A stretch of 64,000 bases of DNA, taken from assembly GCA_000434555.1 (NCBI GenBank), contig FR880112.1, positions 1-64,000 of the forward strand. The letters are read 5' to 3'. The position numbers and the translations under genes were made by a program. The stretch comes from Clostridium sp. CAG:524. Lineage in GTDB: Bacteria; Bacillota_I; Bacilli_A; RF39; UBA660. Each line of letters starts with the position of its first letter. The first letter of the stretch is position 1. Shown in pieces: positions 25,801 to 33,585 of this stretch. Below the pieces are notes generated by a model. That model saw only the letters and a program-made list of their open reading frames with translations, had not been told where the DNA came from and did no database searches.

Positions 25801-26181
25801 ATGAATAAAGAACCAGAAACATATGAAGAATTAATAAGACAAAAAAGATGTATTGACTTAACTAAATATTATGAACTTAGTATGGATGATTTAAATAAAA
25901 TATATACTTTTTTAGAAGAAAATAAAGATGGACAAGTAAGAGGCGGTCTAACAGAACTTTCACTTGTGAAAAAGAATGTAAAAGAAAATGAAACTATGAA
26001 AGTAAATCTTATAAATAAAAGTATTGATGGACTTGTAATGGATAATGAAAAATTTAGCCTTATACCACATTATGAACCTACAACGTGGAGTAGTAGTGGA
26101 TATAGTGGAAGTTATAGTGGTGGATCATCAAATAACAATAATAATAATAACAATAACAACAATAATAACAATAATAGGTAG
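25801..26181 (+). CDS. Small protein with Ser/Gly/Tyr and poly-Asn tail; possible radical SAM substrate
   Basis: 126 residues. N-terminal ~85 residues are an acidic helical leader-like domain (RQKRCIDLTKYYELSMDDLNKIY). The tail reads TTWSSSGYSGSYSGGSS followed by 15 Asn encoded by mixed AAT/AAC codons and a final Arg. It starts one nt after the radical SAM stop. Size, position and repetitive tail suggest a RiPP-like precursor or substrate; aromatic residues within the Ser/Gly stretch would be the natural modification sites. Purely inferred; it could instead be a spacer or adaptor protein. Confidence 0.7.
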   Translation: MNKEPETYEELIRQKRCIDLTKYYELSMDDLNKIYTFLEENKDGQVRGGLTELSLVKKNVKENETMKVNLINKSIDGLVMDNEKFSLIPHYEPTTWSSSGYSGSYSGGSSNNNNNNNNNNNNNNNR

Positions 26182-26189
26182 GTGATAAT

Positions 26190-27203
26190 ATGTCATTAAT
26201 ATCAGAAGATACACAATATAATAAATTAAGAAAATTACATATAAATATTAAAACAAAATATATAACTGGTAATAAAATACTAGAACGTAATACAGATAAC
26301 AGTTATAATGATGATATCTTAGATGGTATAAGATGTAAAAAAGAATATTATCTAAATGATAAATTAGTTCATACAGAAAATAAATTTGATTCAAGAATTA
26401 CATATACATTTATATCAAAAGAAATGGAAAATAAAGATTATAAATGTCCTAACTGTGGTATGAGTGGTAAACTACATGACTTCTTAGATGGTTGTCCATA
26501 TTGTAAAACATATTATAATATAGACTATACAGATAAAGAACTAGGCAGTAAGTATCATTATGATAGAGTACTTAGAAATACAAAATATAGAATCTTTACA
26601 GGAATAATAGATATTATAATAAGTTTATTTCTTACATATTTATATATAATTAATACATCAAGAACATTTAATTCTTATGATATATCTAAAATATTTATAT
26701 ATGGATTTATATTATCATTAATACTTTATTATTTCTTTTATATAATAGATGCTTATATAATATTAGGGCCTATTAAAAGATATAAAGATAAACAAAATCA
26801 AAAACAAATTGACTTTTGGAAAAGTACAAAAATAAATAAGAAAAACTTTTTTAATAATTATAACTATGAAGTAAGAAATAAATATTATTCTAAATCTAAT
26901 ATTATTGATTATGATGTTATTGATTTTGATGATTTTAAAAGTTATAAAAAGAATAATGATTTATATATTGATATTGATGCTTATGTAAGAATTGTATACT
27001 TTGATAACGGTAAAATAACGTCAAAGTATTTAGAAGAAAAATATACATTTAAAAAAATAAGTAATGATGTGTTAGATTTAAAAGATGGGGCTAATATAAT
27101 TAAATGTCATAATTGTGGTGCTTCTATTGATGCGAAAAAAGGTGAATGTGAATTTTGCCATACTAAAATTAAATATCTTCAAGAATGGATAATTATAGAA
27201 TAA
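26190..27203 (+). CDS. Two-zinc-ribbon membrane protein, Tim44-like end
   Basis: 337 residues. First ribbon CPNCGMSGKLHDFLDGCPYC (about 84-103), two membrane helices (about 134-152 and 162-190), a globular region rich in Asp/Tyr, and a second ribbon CHNCGASIDAKKGECEFCH (about 307-325) followed by 'LQEWIII'. The ending resembles Tim44-like clostridial membrane proteins, from memory. AGGTAGGTG precedes ATG 26190. Likely in one operon with the radical SAM gene. Confidence 0.75.
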   Translation: MSLISEDTQYNKLRKLHINIKTKYITGNKILERNTDNSYNDDILDGIRCKKEYYLNDKLVHTENKFDSRITYTFISKEMENKDYKCPNCGMSGKLHDFLDGCPYCKTYYNIDYTDKELGSKYHYDRVLRNTKYRIFTGIIDIIISLFLTYLYIINTSRTFNSYDISKIFIYGFILSLILYYFFYIIDAYIILGPIKRYKDKQNQKQIDFWKSTKINKKNFFNNYNYEVRNKYYSKSNIIDYDVIDFDDFKSYKKNNDLYIDIDAYVRIVYFDNGKITSKYLEEKYTFKKISNDVLDLKDGANIIKCHNCGASIDAKKGECEFCHTKIKYLQEWIIIE

Positions 27204-27261
27204 AAGAATGTATAGAATGATTAATAATTAAATAACTAATTATTAAAATATTAAGCTTGGG

Positions 27262-27831
27262 GTGATAAACATAAATAGTACAATAAAAGATATTACTGAT
27301 TTTATTTTTATAGGAAAAACTATTGACGAATTATCTCATTATGATTTGTTAATTATAAATGCTGATTGGGCTGAAGAAAGTCTTGCTAACGACATGCAAA
27401 TAATGTTTAAAAGGAATATAATAGATGAAAACACTTTATTTATTATATGTGAAGGTCATGGAAATAATAATGTAAGAAGTGCTAGTATATTAGTAAACTT
27501 ATTAAAAGAAAAAGGATTGTTAAATAAAATCATAATTAGTGATAAGTACATTAGTAATCCTGAAATATTAAAAAATATAAATAAACTTGTTGATATAAGT
27601 AAATTTAATAGAATTTTAAGAATTGCAAAAGATTTTGTTGCTAGAAGATGGTTTATGAATGCTAGAAAATATAATTTTCCAATAGATAAATGTGATTTTT
27701 ATGGAATAGTTGATAATAGAAATATTAGTAAAAGTGATTGGTGGAAAAGTGAAATTGGAATTAATCAAGTTATGATGGAATTTATAAATATAGGTAAATT
27801 AACTATTGATAAAGAATTAAAAATTGATTAG
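27262..27831 (+). CDS. Uncharacterised protein, possibly DUF218/YdcF-like, with a damaged start codon
   Basis: 189 residues if begun at GTG 27262. The alternation 'YDLLIINADWAEESL', 'TLFIICEGHGN', 'NKIIISDKY' and a C-terminal helix is loosely reminiscent of YdcF-type enzymes; weak. The start region reads GGGGTGATAAAC followed by ATA AAT AGT. The radical SAM gene has GAGTGATAAAC followed by ATG AAT AAT. The authentic ATG therefore appears mutated to ATA. GTG 27262 would overlap the ribosome site. Either ATA initiation or an expression-dead gene. Confidence 0.5.
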   Translation: MININSTIKDITDFIFIGKTIDELSHYDLLIINADWAEESLANDMQIMFKRNIIDENTLFIICEGHGNNNVRSASILVNLLKEKGLLNKIIISDKYISNPEILKNINKLVDISKFNRILRIAKDFVARRWFMNARKYNFPIDKCDFYGIVDNRNISKSDWWKSEIGINQVMMEFINIGKLTIDKELKID

Positions 27832-27869
27832 ATAATTAAAATACAAGTTATAACTGATTTAAAAACAAG

Positions 27870-27986
27870 ATGTATTATTACAGTATGTCTAGTGATATTA
27901 CTGATAATTCACTTGAATATTATTTAGAAAATACATCAAATGAATGGTGTGAACCAGTAAATGATGAAGAATATAACAATTTATAG
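27870..27986 (+). pseudogene. Short reading frame, likely a gene remnant
   Basis: 38 codons (MYYYSMSSDITDNSLEYYLE...) without a convincing ribosome site, in a 240-nt gap between two genes. Its composition is protein-like, but I recognise no family; probably the start of a deleted gene. Confidence 0.3.
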
Positions 27987-28072
27987 TAAGTAGTAAAAAA
28001 GTGTAAAGATAATAGTAAAAATTCTGTTTATATGTTAAAATAAATGTATAAAAATCAAAGGGGGAAAGTTAT

Positions 28073-29005
28073 ATGAAAAACGAAATAATTTTATTTGAAA
28101 ATCAAAATGTAAAACTTGAAGTTAATATGAAGGATGAAACAGTATGGTTGAGTCAAGACCAAATGGCAAAGTTATTTGGAAAAGCAAAGTCAACTATCAA
28201 TGAACACATAAAAAATATTTATAAAGAAGAAGAATGCCTTAAAGAACAAACTATGACTAAATTCGGAAATTCCGAATTTAATGGAAAGCCAACATATTAT
28301 TATAATTTAGATGTAATAATTAGTGTCGGTTATCGTGTTAAATCACAAAATGGTATTATTTTTAGAAAATGGGCAAGTCAAATATTAAAAGATTATATGA
28401 TTAAAGGATATGCGGTTAATCAAAAGAGATTAGAATATCTAGAAAAAACAGTTAAACTAATCGATATTGCTAATAGAATAGATGGAAAATTAAATAATGG
28501 TGATGCAAGGGAAATATTAAAAGTAATAGGTAACTATTCAAAAGCTCTTGATCTTTTAGATGATTATGATCATAAGACATTATCAAAACCTAAAGGAAGT
28601 AATAGTAAAGAACAAATTAAATATGAAGACTGTTTAGATGTGATTAATAAATTAAGATTTAATGAAGAAAGTGATATTTTTGCTATTGAAAGAGACAAAG
28701 GATTACAGGCAATAATTGGAAATATATATCAAACATTTGATGGAAATGATGTATACAAAAGTATTGAGGAAAAAGCATCTAATTTCTTATATATGATTGT
28801 TAAAAATCATGTCTTTATCGATGGAAATAAAAGAATAGCAGCAACTTTATTTATATATTTTTTAAACTATTATAACATTTTATATAAAGAAGATAAGCAA
28901 GTTATTGATAATAACACTTTAACAGCACTAACTATATTAATAGCAGAATCTAATCCAAAAGAAAAAGAAGTAATAATTGATTTAGTTATGAATTTTTTAA
29001 ATTAA
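28073..29005 (+). CDS. RhuM-Fic/DOC fusion protein
   Basis: 310 residues. N-terminal RhuM (KilA-N-like) domain: 'TVWLSQDQMAKLFGKAKSTINEHIKNI', then KFGNSEF and 'YYYNLDVIISVGYRVKSQNGIIFRKWA' (to about residue 105). C-terminal Fic/DOC domain with HVFIDGNKRIAATLF (about 243-257), the H-x-F-x-D-x-N-K-R active site that transfers AMP or phosphate. This fusion is annotated in many genomes as an accessory, toxin-like gene. ATG follows GGGGGAAAG. A perfect 23-nt palindrome (28258-28280) encodes the KFGNSEF part. Confidence 0.88.
   Translation: MKNEIILFENQNVKLEVNMKDETVWLSQDQMAKLFGKAKSTINEHIKNIYKEEECLKEQTMTKFGNSEFNGKPTYYYNLDVIISVGYRVKSQNGIIFRKWASQILKDYMIKGYAVNQKRLEYLEKTVKLIDIANRIDGKLNNGDAREILKVIGNYSKALDLLDDYDHKTLSKPKGSNSKEQIKYEDCLDVINKLRFNEESDIFAIERDKGLQAIIGNIYQTFDGNDVYKSIEEKASNFLYMIVKNHVFIDGNKRIAATLFIYFLNYYNILYKEDKQVIDNNTLTALTILIAESNPKEKEVIIDLVMNFLN
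28258..28280. repeat. Perfect palindrome within the RhuM-Fic coding sequence
   Basis: Left arm TAAATTCGGAA (28258-28268), centre A, right arm its exact complement (28270-28280). Codons 62-70, in the DNA-binding-type domain. Confidence 0.85.
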
Positions 29006-29024
29006 ACTGAAAGAAAATAATAAT

Positions 29025-29513
29025 ATGAACAAAAAATTAATAGTTTATTTTTCATATACTGGCAATACTAGAAAAATAGCAAACATGATTAAAAACAAAC
29101 TAAATTGTGATATTTTAGAACTTAAGCCAGTAGAACCTTATAGTACTGATTATCAAAAAGTAGTAGATGAAGAGCAAAATCTTGAAGGAAGTAATCATTT
29201 AAGAGAATATCAAGATATAAATGTTAACTTAAATGATTATGATACAATAATACTTGGAACTCCTGTATGGTGGTATAGAGAAACACCAGTAATAAGAACA
29301 TTCTTAAAAGAAAATGATTTATCTAGTAAAACAATAATTCCTTATGCGACAAATGCAGGATGGCTTGGTAAAACATTTATCGAAATAAAAAAGTTATGTC
29401 AAAACTCTAAAGTAGAGAGTGAAATGAATATTGTCTTTGAAAGTTATAGTAATGAACTTGTTACATCAAAAAGTGATATAGATAAATGGATTAATGATAT
29501 AAAAGAATTATAG
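29025..29513 (+). CDS. Flavodoxin-like protein
   Basis: 162 residues. FMN phosphate loop SYTGNTRKIA near residue 10, TPVWWYRETPVIRTFL (aromatic FMN-stacking loop) near 85 and ATNAGWLG near 115. Low-potential electron carrier. A weak ribosome site (AAAGAAAATA) precedes ATG 29025. A decayed relative lies 940 nt downstream. Confidence 0.88.
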   Translation: MNKKLIVYFSYTGNTRKIANMIKNKLNCDILELKPVEPYSTDYQKVVDEEQNLEGSNHLREYQDINVNLNDYDTIILGTPVWWYRETPVIRTFLKENDLSSKTIIPYATNAGWLGKTFIEIKKLCQNSKVESEMNIVFESYSNELVTSKSDIDKWINDIKEL

Positions 29514-29617
29514 AAAAAAGGCTTTAATTTACAAAAAATATAGATATTTTAATTTGACTTAATTGCAAAATTAATCGTTGACATTAATTTTAAAATTCAA
29601 AAATAATTTATGTAAGT

Positions 29618-29646
29618 TTGACGTTTAACCTTTTATGTGCTATAAT
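29618..29646 (+). promoter_or_regulatory. Promoter upstream of a short terminated RNA
   Basis: TTGACG (29618-29623), 17-nt spacer, TATAAT (29641-29646). Confidence 0.7.
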
Positions 29647-29652
29647 CAAATA

Positions 29653-29721
29653 ACTGATTAAGCAATGGGGGTTGCAAAAAAAGTGAAATTGAGACTCGTT
29701 GTATAATCAACGAGTTTTTTT
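29653..29721 (+). ncRNA. Candidate ~69-nt small RNA or attenuator leader
   Basis: From the predicted start the RNA holds a small hairpin GCAA-UGGGGG-UUGC (29662-29675) and a strong terminator ACUCGUUG / CAACGAGU (29694-29701 with 29708-29715) plus seven U. No open reading frame fits. It ends 13 nt before the J-domain gene, so it is either a free sRNA or an attenuator for that gene. Confidence 0.55.
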
Positions 29722-29734
29722 AAGAGGGGTTATT

Positions 29735-30448
29735 ATGAATTATAGTGAAGCATTAAAATTATTTGGTTTTACAGGTGAATTTACTGAGGAAAATTTAAGA
29801 AAAAAATATTTAGAACTTTCCAAAAAATATCATCCAGATATGGGTGGAAGTGATGAAATGATGAAAGCGGTAAATACTGCTTATGATACTTTAAAAGGTA
29901 AACCAATTAATTGTGATTCATCATACTATAATACTTTAAAAGAAAAATTACAAATATATGTTAGTAAAAAAGTTTATGAACCTGGAAGTGCTGAAGAAAA
30001 GTGTGTTAATAAAATTAATGAACTTGTAAATTCTTTACCATTGATTTCGGATAAAAATGAATTGTATTTAGCATACAAAAGCATATTATCTTGCATTGAC
30101 TTTATATTAGGAAATTATAGACAAAAAATTTATCACGATATTCCTGATAGATTTCTAAAAAGATATAATAATGAAAGCAATCCTAAAACAATAGATGAAT
30201 ATATTGAGAAAGTATGTGGCGTAAGAGAAGATTATATGAAAATTGAGAATACATTGAATAAAATAGTTCAATCAGTGTGTACAGCTATAAATGCAAATAG
30301 TTCAGTAGAAATAAGTATACATTATATAAAAAATGCTGTTTTAAATGATATTATTGATGATAAAATTAGTCTAGAAGATGGTGTTAATCGACTTTGCCGT
30401 GATATAATGACTTTATTTGTGTCAGAGGGACATGAAAAAGAATTATAG
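29735..30448 (+). CDS. J-domain protein
   Basis: 237 residues. The N-terminus is a DnaJ domain: 'LRKKYLELSKKYHPDMGGSDEMMKAVNTAYDTL' with the HPD tripeptide needed to stimulate DnaK. The remaining ~170 residues are helical and unrecognised; no Gly/Phe or zinc domain, so a type III J protein. AGAGGGG precedes ATG 29735. The gene sits between an intact and a decayed flavodoxin gene. Confidence 0.82.
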   Translation: MNYSEALKLFGFTGEFTEENLRKKYLELSKKYHPDMGGSDEMMKAVNTAYDTLKGKPINCDSSYYNTLKEKLQIYVSKKVYEPGSAEEKCVNKINELVNSLPLISDKNELYLAYKSILSCIDFILGNYRQKIYHDIPDRFLKRYNNESNPKTIDEYIEKVCGVREDYMKIENTLNKIVQSVCTAINANSSVEISIHYIKNAVLNDIIDDKISLEDGVNRLCRDIMTLFVSEGHEKEL

Positions 30449-30590
30449 AAACTTATGATGCTTTAATGGATAGCTACGCTTGAATGAAAGAATCAAATAT
30501 CTACGATAATGAACAAATTAAGACTAATTTAGAAGTATTCAAAAGTGATATAGATAAATAGATTAATGATTTAATGACACTATGAAGTGT
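30449..30590 (+). pseudogene. Decayed flavodoxin 3' fragment
   Basis: One frame gives TYDALMDSYA-stop-MKESNIYDNEQIKTNLEVF and then KSDIDK-stop-INDL. The last part matches KSDIDKWINDIKEL of the intact flavodoxin, with TAG in place of TGG; the first stop is TGA. Two Trp-to-stop changes plus loss of the 5' part indicate a pseudogene. Confidence 0.6.
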
Positions 30591-30598
30591 CATTTTAT
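30573..30598 (+). terminator. Terminator
   Basis: AATGACACT (30573-30581), loop ATGA, AGTGTCATT (30586-30594), then TTATT. Confidence 0.7.
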
Positions 30599-30628
30599 TG
30601 TGATATAATTTTCTTAAGGAGAGTGACT

Positions 30629-31621
30629 ATGTTATTATTTGATACATTTAAAGATACAATATTTTTAAAAGAAGATTCTACTCTTGAAAAGCAAAGAGAT
30701 GCATTAAATAAGCTGTTGAAAGAATATTCAAATAGAGAAGATATAGTAGAAGAACTATATTTAATTAATAAAGGTATTGCTGGTGAAAAAGAAATAAAAT
30801 ATCAACTTAGTAAATCTAATATTGGTATGTATGTTTTACATGATGTAAATCTTCAAAACGCTGATTTAAAGGCTCAAGTAGATTACATTATTATTACAAA
30901 AGTATGTGCTTATTTTATTGAATGCAAAAACTTAGTTGGAAATATTACTATAAATGAAAGAGGAGACTTTATACGTGAATTTGTAATTAATAGTAAAAAG
31001 ATCAAAAAGGGAATGTACTCACCAATTAGACAAGTAGAAGCTCAAAGAGATGTTTTTAGAAAGATATGGGAAAGTAATATAGATGGAAATGTGCTTTTAA
31101 AAGCATTTAAAAAGTACTATGGAAATAAAAATTTTAATGATAATTATAGAGTTTTAGTAGTAACAGCGAATAATGAAACAATCTTAAACACTAGATATGC
31201 ACCTAAAGATATAAAAAATAAAGTTATTAGAAGTGATGCATTAATAAGAAAAATAGAAGAAGATATTAAATATAGTGATAGAAACTTATGGTTGGGTAAG
31301 AAAGAAATGGAATCATGGGCAAGTTCACTATTAAGTTATAATGTATCAAATGATATAGATTACCATGATTATTATAAGAGTAAATTTATAAAAGAAACAA
31401 CAATTGATAATGATAATCTTAAAAACAAATTAATTAATTTTAGAAAAGAAAGATCAGCCTCTATGAATATTCCAGCATATTATGTATTTACTAATGAAGA
31501 ACTTGATAAATTAGTAGAATTAAAGCCAAAAGATATAAGTGAACTTAAGAGTATCTTAACACCTATAAAGATAAAAACACATGGTAATGAGATTATCAAT
31601 ATAATTAAGGAAAACAAATGA
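30629..31621 (+). CDS. NERD-domain (nuclease-related) protein
   Basis: 330 residues. The NERD core is at about 52-110: GIAGEKEIKYQL, 'HDVNLQNADLKAQVDYIIIT', then ECKN, the E-x-K type nuclease-like signature. The C-terminal half is unrecognised. GGAGAGTG precedes ATG 30629; an upstream in-frame start at 30587 has no ribosome site. It overlaps ogt (ATGA), placing it in a DNA-repair operon (NERD, ogt, tag). Confidence 0.82.
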   Translation: MLLFDTFKDTIFLKEDSTLEKQRDALNKLLKEYSNREDIVEELYLINKGIAGEKEIKYQLSKSNIGMYVLHDVNLQNADLKAQVDYIIITKVCAYFIECKNLVGNITINERGDFIREFVINSKKIKKGMYSPIRQVEAQRDVFRKIWESNIDGNVLLKAFKKYYGNKNFNDNYRVLVVTANNETILNTRYAPKDIKNKVIRSDALIRKIEEDIKYSDRNLWLGKKEMESWASSLLSYNVSNDIDYHDYYKSKFIKETTIDNDNLKNKLINFRKERSASMNIPAYYVFTNEELDKLVELKPKDISELKSILTPIKIKTHGNEIINIIKENK

Positions 31622-32127
31622 CATATAGTTTAAAATATAAAACACCAGTAGCCTTTGATGATATAGTTTTATATAGTGATGGAGAGTACTTAACTGGACT
31701 TATTTTTGATAATGATAAAACTGATTTTAACTATAAGAAATTAGATGTATTTGATGAAACTATTAAATGGTTAGATATATATTTTAGTGGCAAAATGCCT
31801 GATTTTATACCAAAGATAAAACATACAAATTTAACATCTTTTAGAGAGATGGTATATGATATTAATATAAAAGTACCATATGGAAAAATTATTACTTATG
31901 GGGATATAGCAAGTGAAATAGCCAAAAAGAAAGGTATTAAGAAAATGTGTTCAAGAGCAGTAGGAAATGCTCTTCATGTAAATCAAATATGTTTAATAAT
32001 GCCTTGTCATAGAGTAATAGGCTCTAATAATAATTTAACAGGTTATGGTGGCGGTATTAATAATAAGATAAAGTTATTAGAATTAGAAGGTATAGACATA
32101 AGTAAATATAAATGCAAAAGGAAATAG
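31618..32127 (+). CDS. ogt: Methylated-DNA--protein-cysteine methyltransferase
   Basis: 169 residues. Suicide repair of O6-alkylguanine. C-terminal DNA-binding domain: 'KVPYGKIITYGDIA', 'RAVGNALHVNQICLIMPCHRVIGS' with acceptor Cys in PCHR, then GYGGG. Start overlaps the NERD gene by four nt. Confidence 0.95.
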   Translation: MTYSLKYKTPVAFDDIVLYSDGEYLTGLIFDNDKTDFNYKKLDVFDETIKWLDIYFSGKMPDFIPKIKHTNLTSFREMVYDINIKVPYGKIITYGDIASEIAKKKGIKKMCSRAVGNALHVNQICLIMPCHRVIGSNNNLTGYGGGINNKIKLLELEGIDISKYKCKRK

Positions 32128-32130
32128 ATT

Positions 32131-32670
32131 ATGAAAAGATGTAAGTGGTGTAATTTAAATAATCCAAAATATGTAGAATATCATGATAATGAATGGTGTA
32201 AATTAAATAAAAATGATAAATATTTATTTGAAATGTTAATTCTTGAATCATTTCAAGCAGGTCTTTCATGGGAATGTGTTTTAAATAAAAGAGATAGCTT
32301 TAGGAAGTGTTATGATAATTTTGATATTGATAAAATTTGTAATTATGATCAAAATAAAATATATGAGCTTCTAAATAATAAGAATATTATAAAAAATAAA
32401 TTAAAAATTAATGCTAGTATCAATAATGCAAAAATATTTAAGAGTATACAAAATGAATATGGAAGTTTTTATAATTATTTAAAAAGATTCACAAATGATA
32501 AAATTATATATGAAATAGATAAAACTCATAATGATATATCAGATAATATATCAAAAGATTTAATAAAAAGAGGTATGAAATTTGTAGGTACAACTATAAT
32601 ATATTCATATTTACAAGCGATAGGCATCATTTATTCTCATGATAAAGAATGTTATTTGTATAAAGAATAA
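32131..32670 (+). CDS. tag: DNA-3-methyladenine glycosylase I
   Basis: 179 residues. Starts KRCKWCNLNNPKYVEYHDNEW; zinc ligands C4 and H18 plus the C-terminal H-x3-C in SHDKEC. 'ESFQAGLSWECVLNKRDSFRKCYDNFD' is the family core. Removes 3-methyladenine; functional partner of the adjacent ogt. Confidence 0.95.
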   Translation: MKRCKWCNLNNPKYVEYHDNEWCKLNKNDKYLFEMLILESFQAGLSWECVLNKRDSFRKCYDNFDIDKICNYDQNKIYELLNNKNIIKNKLKINASINNAKIFKSIQNEYGSFYNYLKRFTNDKIIYEIDKTHNDISDNISKDLIKRGMKFVGTTIIYSYLQAIGIIYSHDKECYLYKE

Positions 32671-32703
32671 TATTTTTTTGTTTGCAACTTTGTTCAATTT
32701 TCC

Positions 32704-32732
32704 TTGAAATTTTCATATAAATGTTGTATACT
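32704..32732 (+). promoter_or_regulatory. Promoter of 32754-33539
   Basis: TTGAAA (32704-32709), 17-nt spacer, TATACT (32727-32732). Confidence 0.65.
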
Positions 32733-32753
32733 ATGGTTCCTGAGGTGAAGAGG

Positions 32754-33251
32754 ATGAATAAAATGGGATTGAATAGATTTGATTATAAAACTGATTATAT
32801 TAAGTTTTTAGCAGTAGCTCTTAGCAGTGATGCAGTTGTTATGGATCAAGGTCTTAAAGAAATGTTTGAAAAACAAATAATAGATATGTTTCGTGAACCA
32901 GATATGTATGCTGATTTATTTATGTTTAAGAAATTTATACTTGGAAACCCTGATATAGATGATAAAGTAAAAAAAGATTTACTTGAAAGTATTTGGGGAA
33001 GTGATGAAGAATATGATGATATGATAAGTAAACTTGAATGGCAAGTAATTGGAACAATTCCTGCTAGTGAAGGATTCGTAATTCCTAGTGATAAAGTTAG
33101 TATGTATGATTATAGTTTACAAGATTTAGAAAAAATGTATCAAAATCCTGCTTCTGCTAGAATTATTCATGAAGAAATAGAATTATGTAGAGAATTAAAA
33201 AAATTTAAACCTGAAAATAAAGGTGCAGTATTAGAAAAGAAGGTAAATTAG
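32754..33251 (+). CDS. Uncharacterised acidic protein
   Basis: 165 residues, rich in Asp/Met, no signal or membrane helix. Not recognised. The C-terminal SARIIHEEIELCRELKKFKP resembles the C-terminus of the 21407-22327 product. GGTGAAGAGG precedes ATG 32754. Followed directly by another unknown gene. Confidence 0.7.
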   Translation: MNKMGLNRFDYKTDYIKFLAVALSSDAVVMDQGLKEMFEKQIIDMFREPDMYADLFMFKKFILGNPDIDDKVKKDLLESIWGSDEEYDDMISKLEWQVIGTIPASEGFVIPSDKVSMYDYSLQDLEKMYQNPASARIIHEEIELCRELKKFKPENKGAVLEKKVN

Positions 33252-33539
33252 ATGAAAGATAAAGGACCAATAGTATATTGTTATGATGATGATGTTAGAG
33301 TAATGATAAGTAGTGATGGAATAGTTTTAGCATCATGTGGGCTAAGTAGTTTGATATGTTACGACCCATCAAAAACTTATGAAAGTGAATCAACATTTAG
33401 AGGTATGACAGTAGAGGAATTATCAGGTATACTACATGATTATGGAAATGTACATGTTGCTGAATCATTTGATGAAGTAGTACTTGGAGAACGTAAAAAA
33501 ACAAATATATTACAAAGAATATTTAGAAATAGAAGATAA
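33252..33539 (+). CDS. Uncharacterised small protein
   Basis: 95 residues: mixed alpha/beta start (GPIVYCYDDDVRVMISSDGIVLA) and a basic tail (RKKTNILQRIFRNRR). AAGAAGG precedes ATG 33252. Same operon as the preceding unknown gene. No family recognised. Confidence 0.65.
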   Translation: MKDKGPIVYCYDDDVRVMISSDGIVLASCGLSSLICYDPSKTYESESTFRGMTVEELSGILHDYGNVHVAESFDEVVLGERKKTNILQRIFRNRR

Positions 33540-33561
33540 GGTTCTATTTCTTTTATTTTTT
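33527..33561 (+). terminator. Terminator
   Basis: AAATAGAA / TTCTATTT stem (33527-33534, 33542-33549), 7-nt loop, downstream T-rich tract. Confidence 0.6.
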
Positions 33562-33585
33562 TGATAAAATATATGTGGTGAATAT

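Noticed and set aside
6315..28017. Exact 16-mer TGTAAAGATAATAGTA shared by the pilin 2 leader (6315-6330) and the region before RhuM-Fic (28002-28017)
   Set aside because: Low-complexity AT-rich sequence and different positions relative to the promoters; likely chance.
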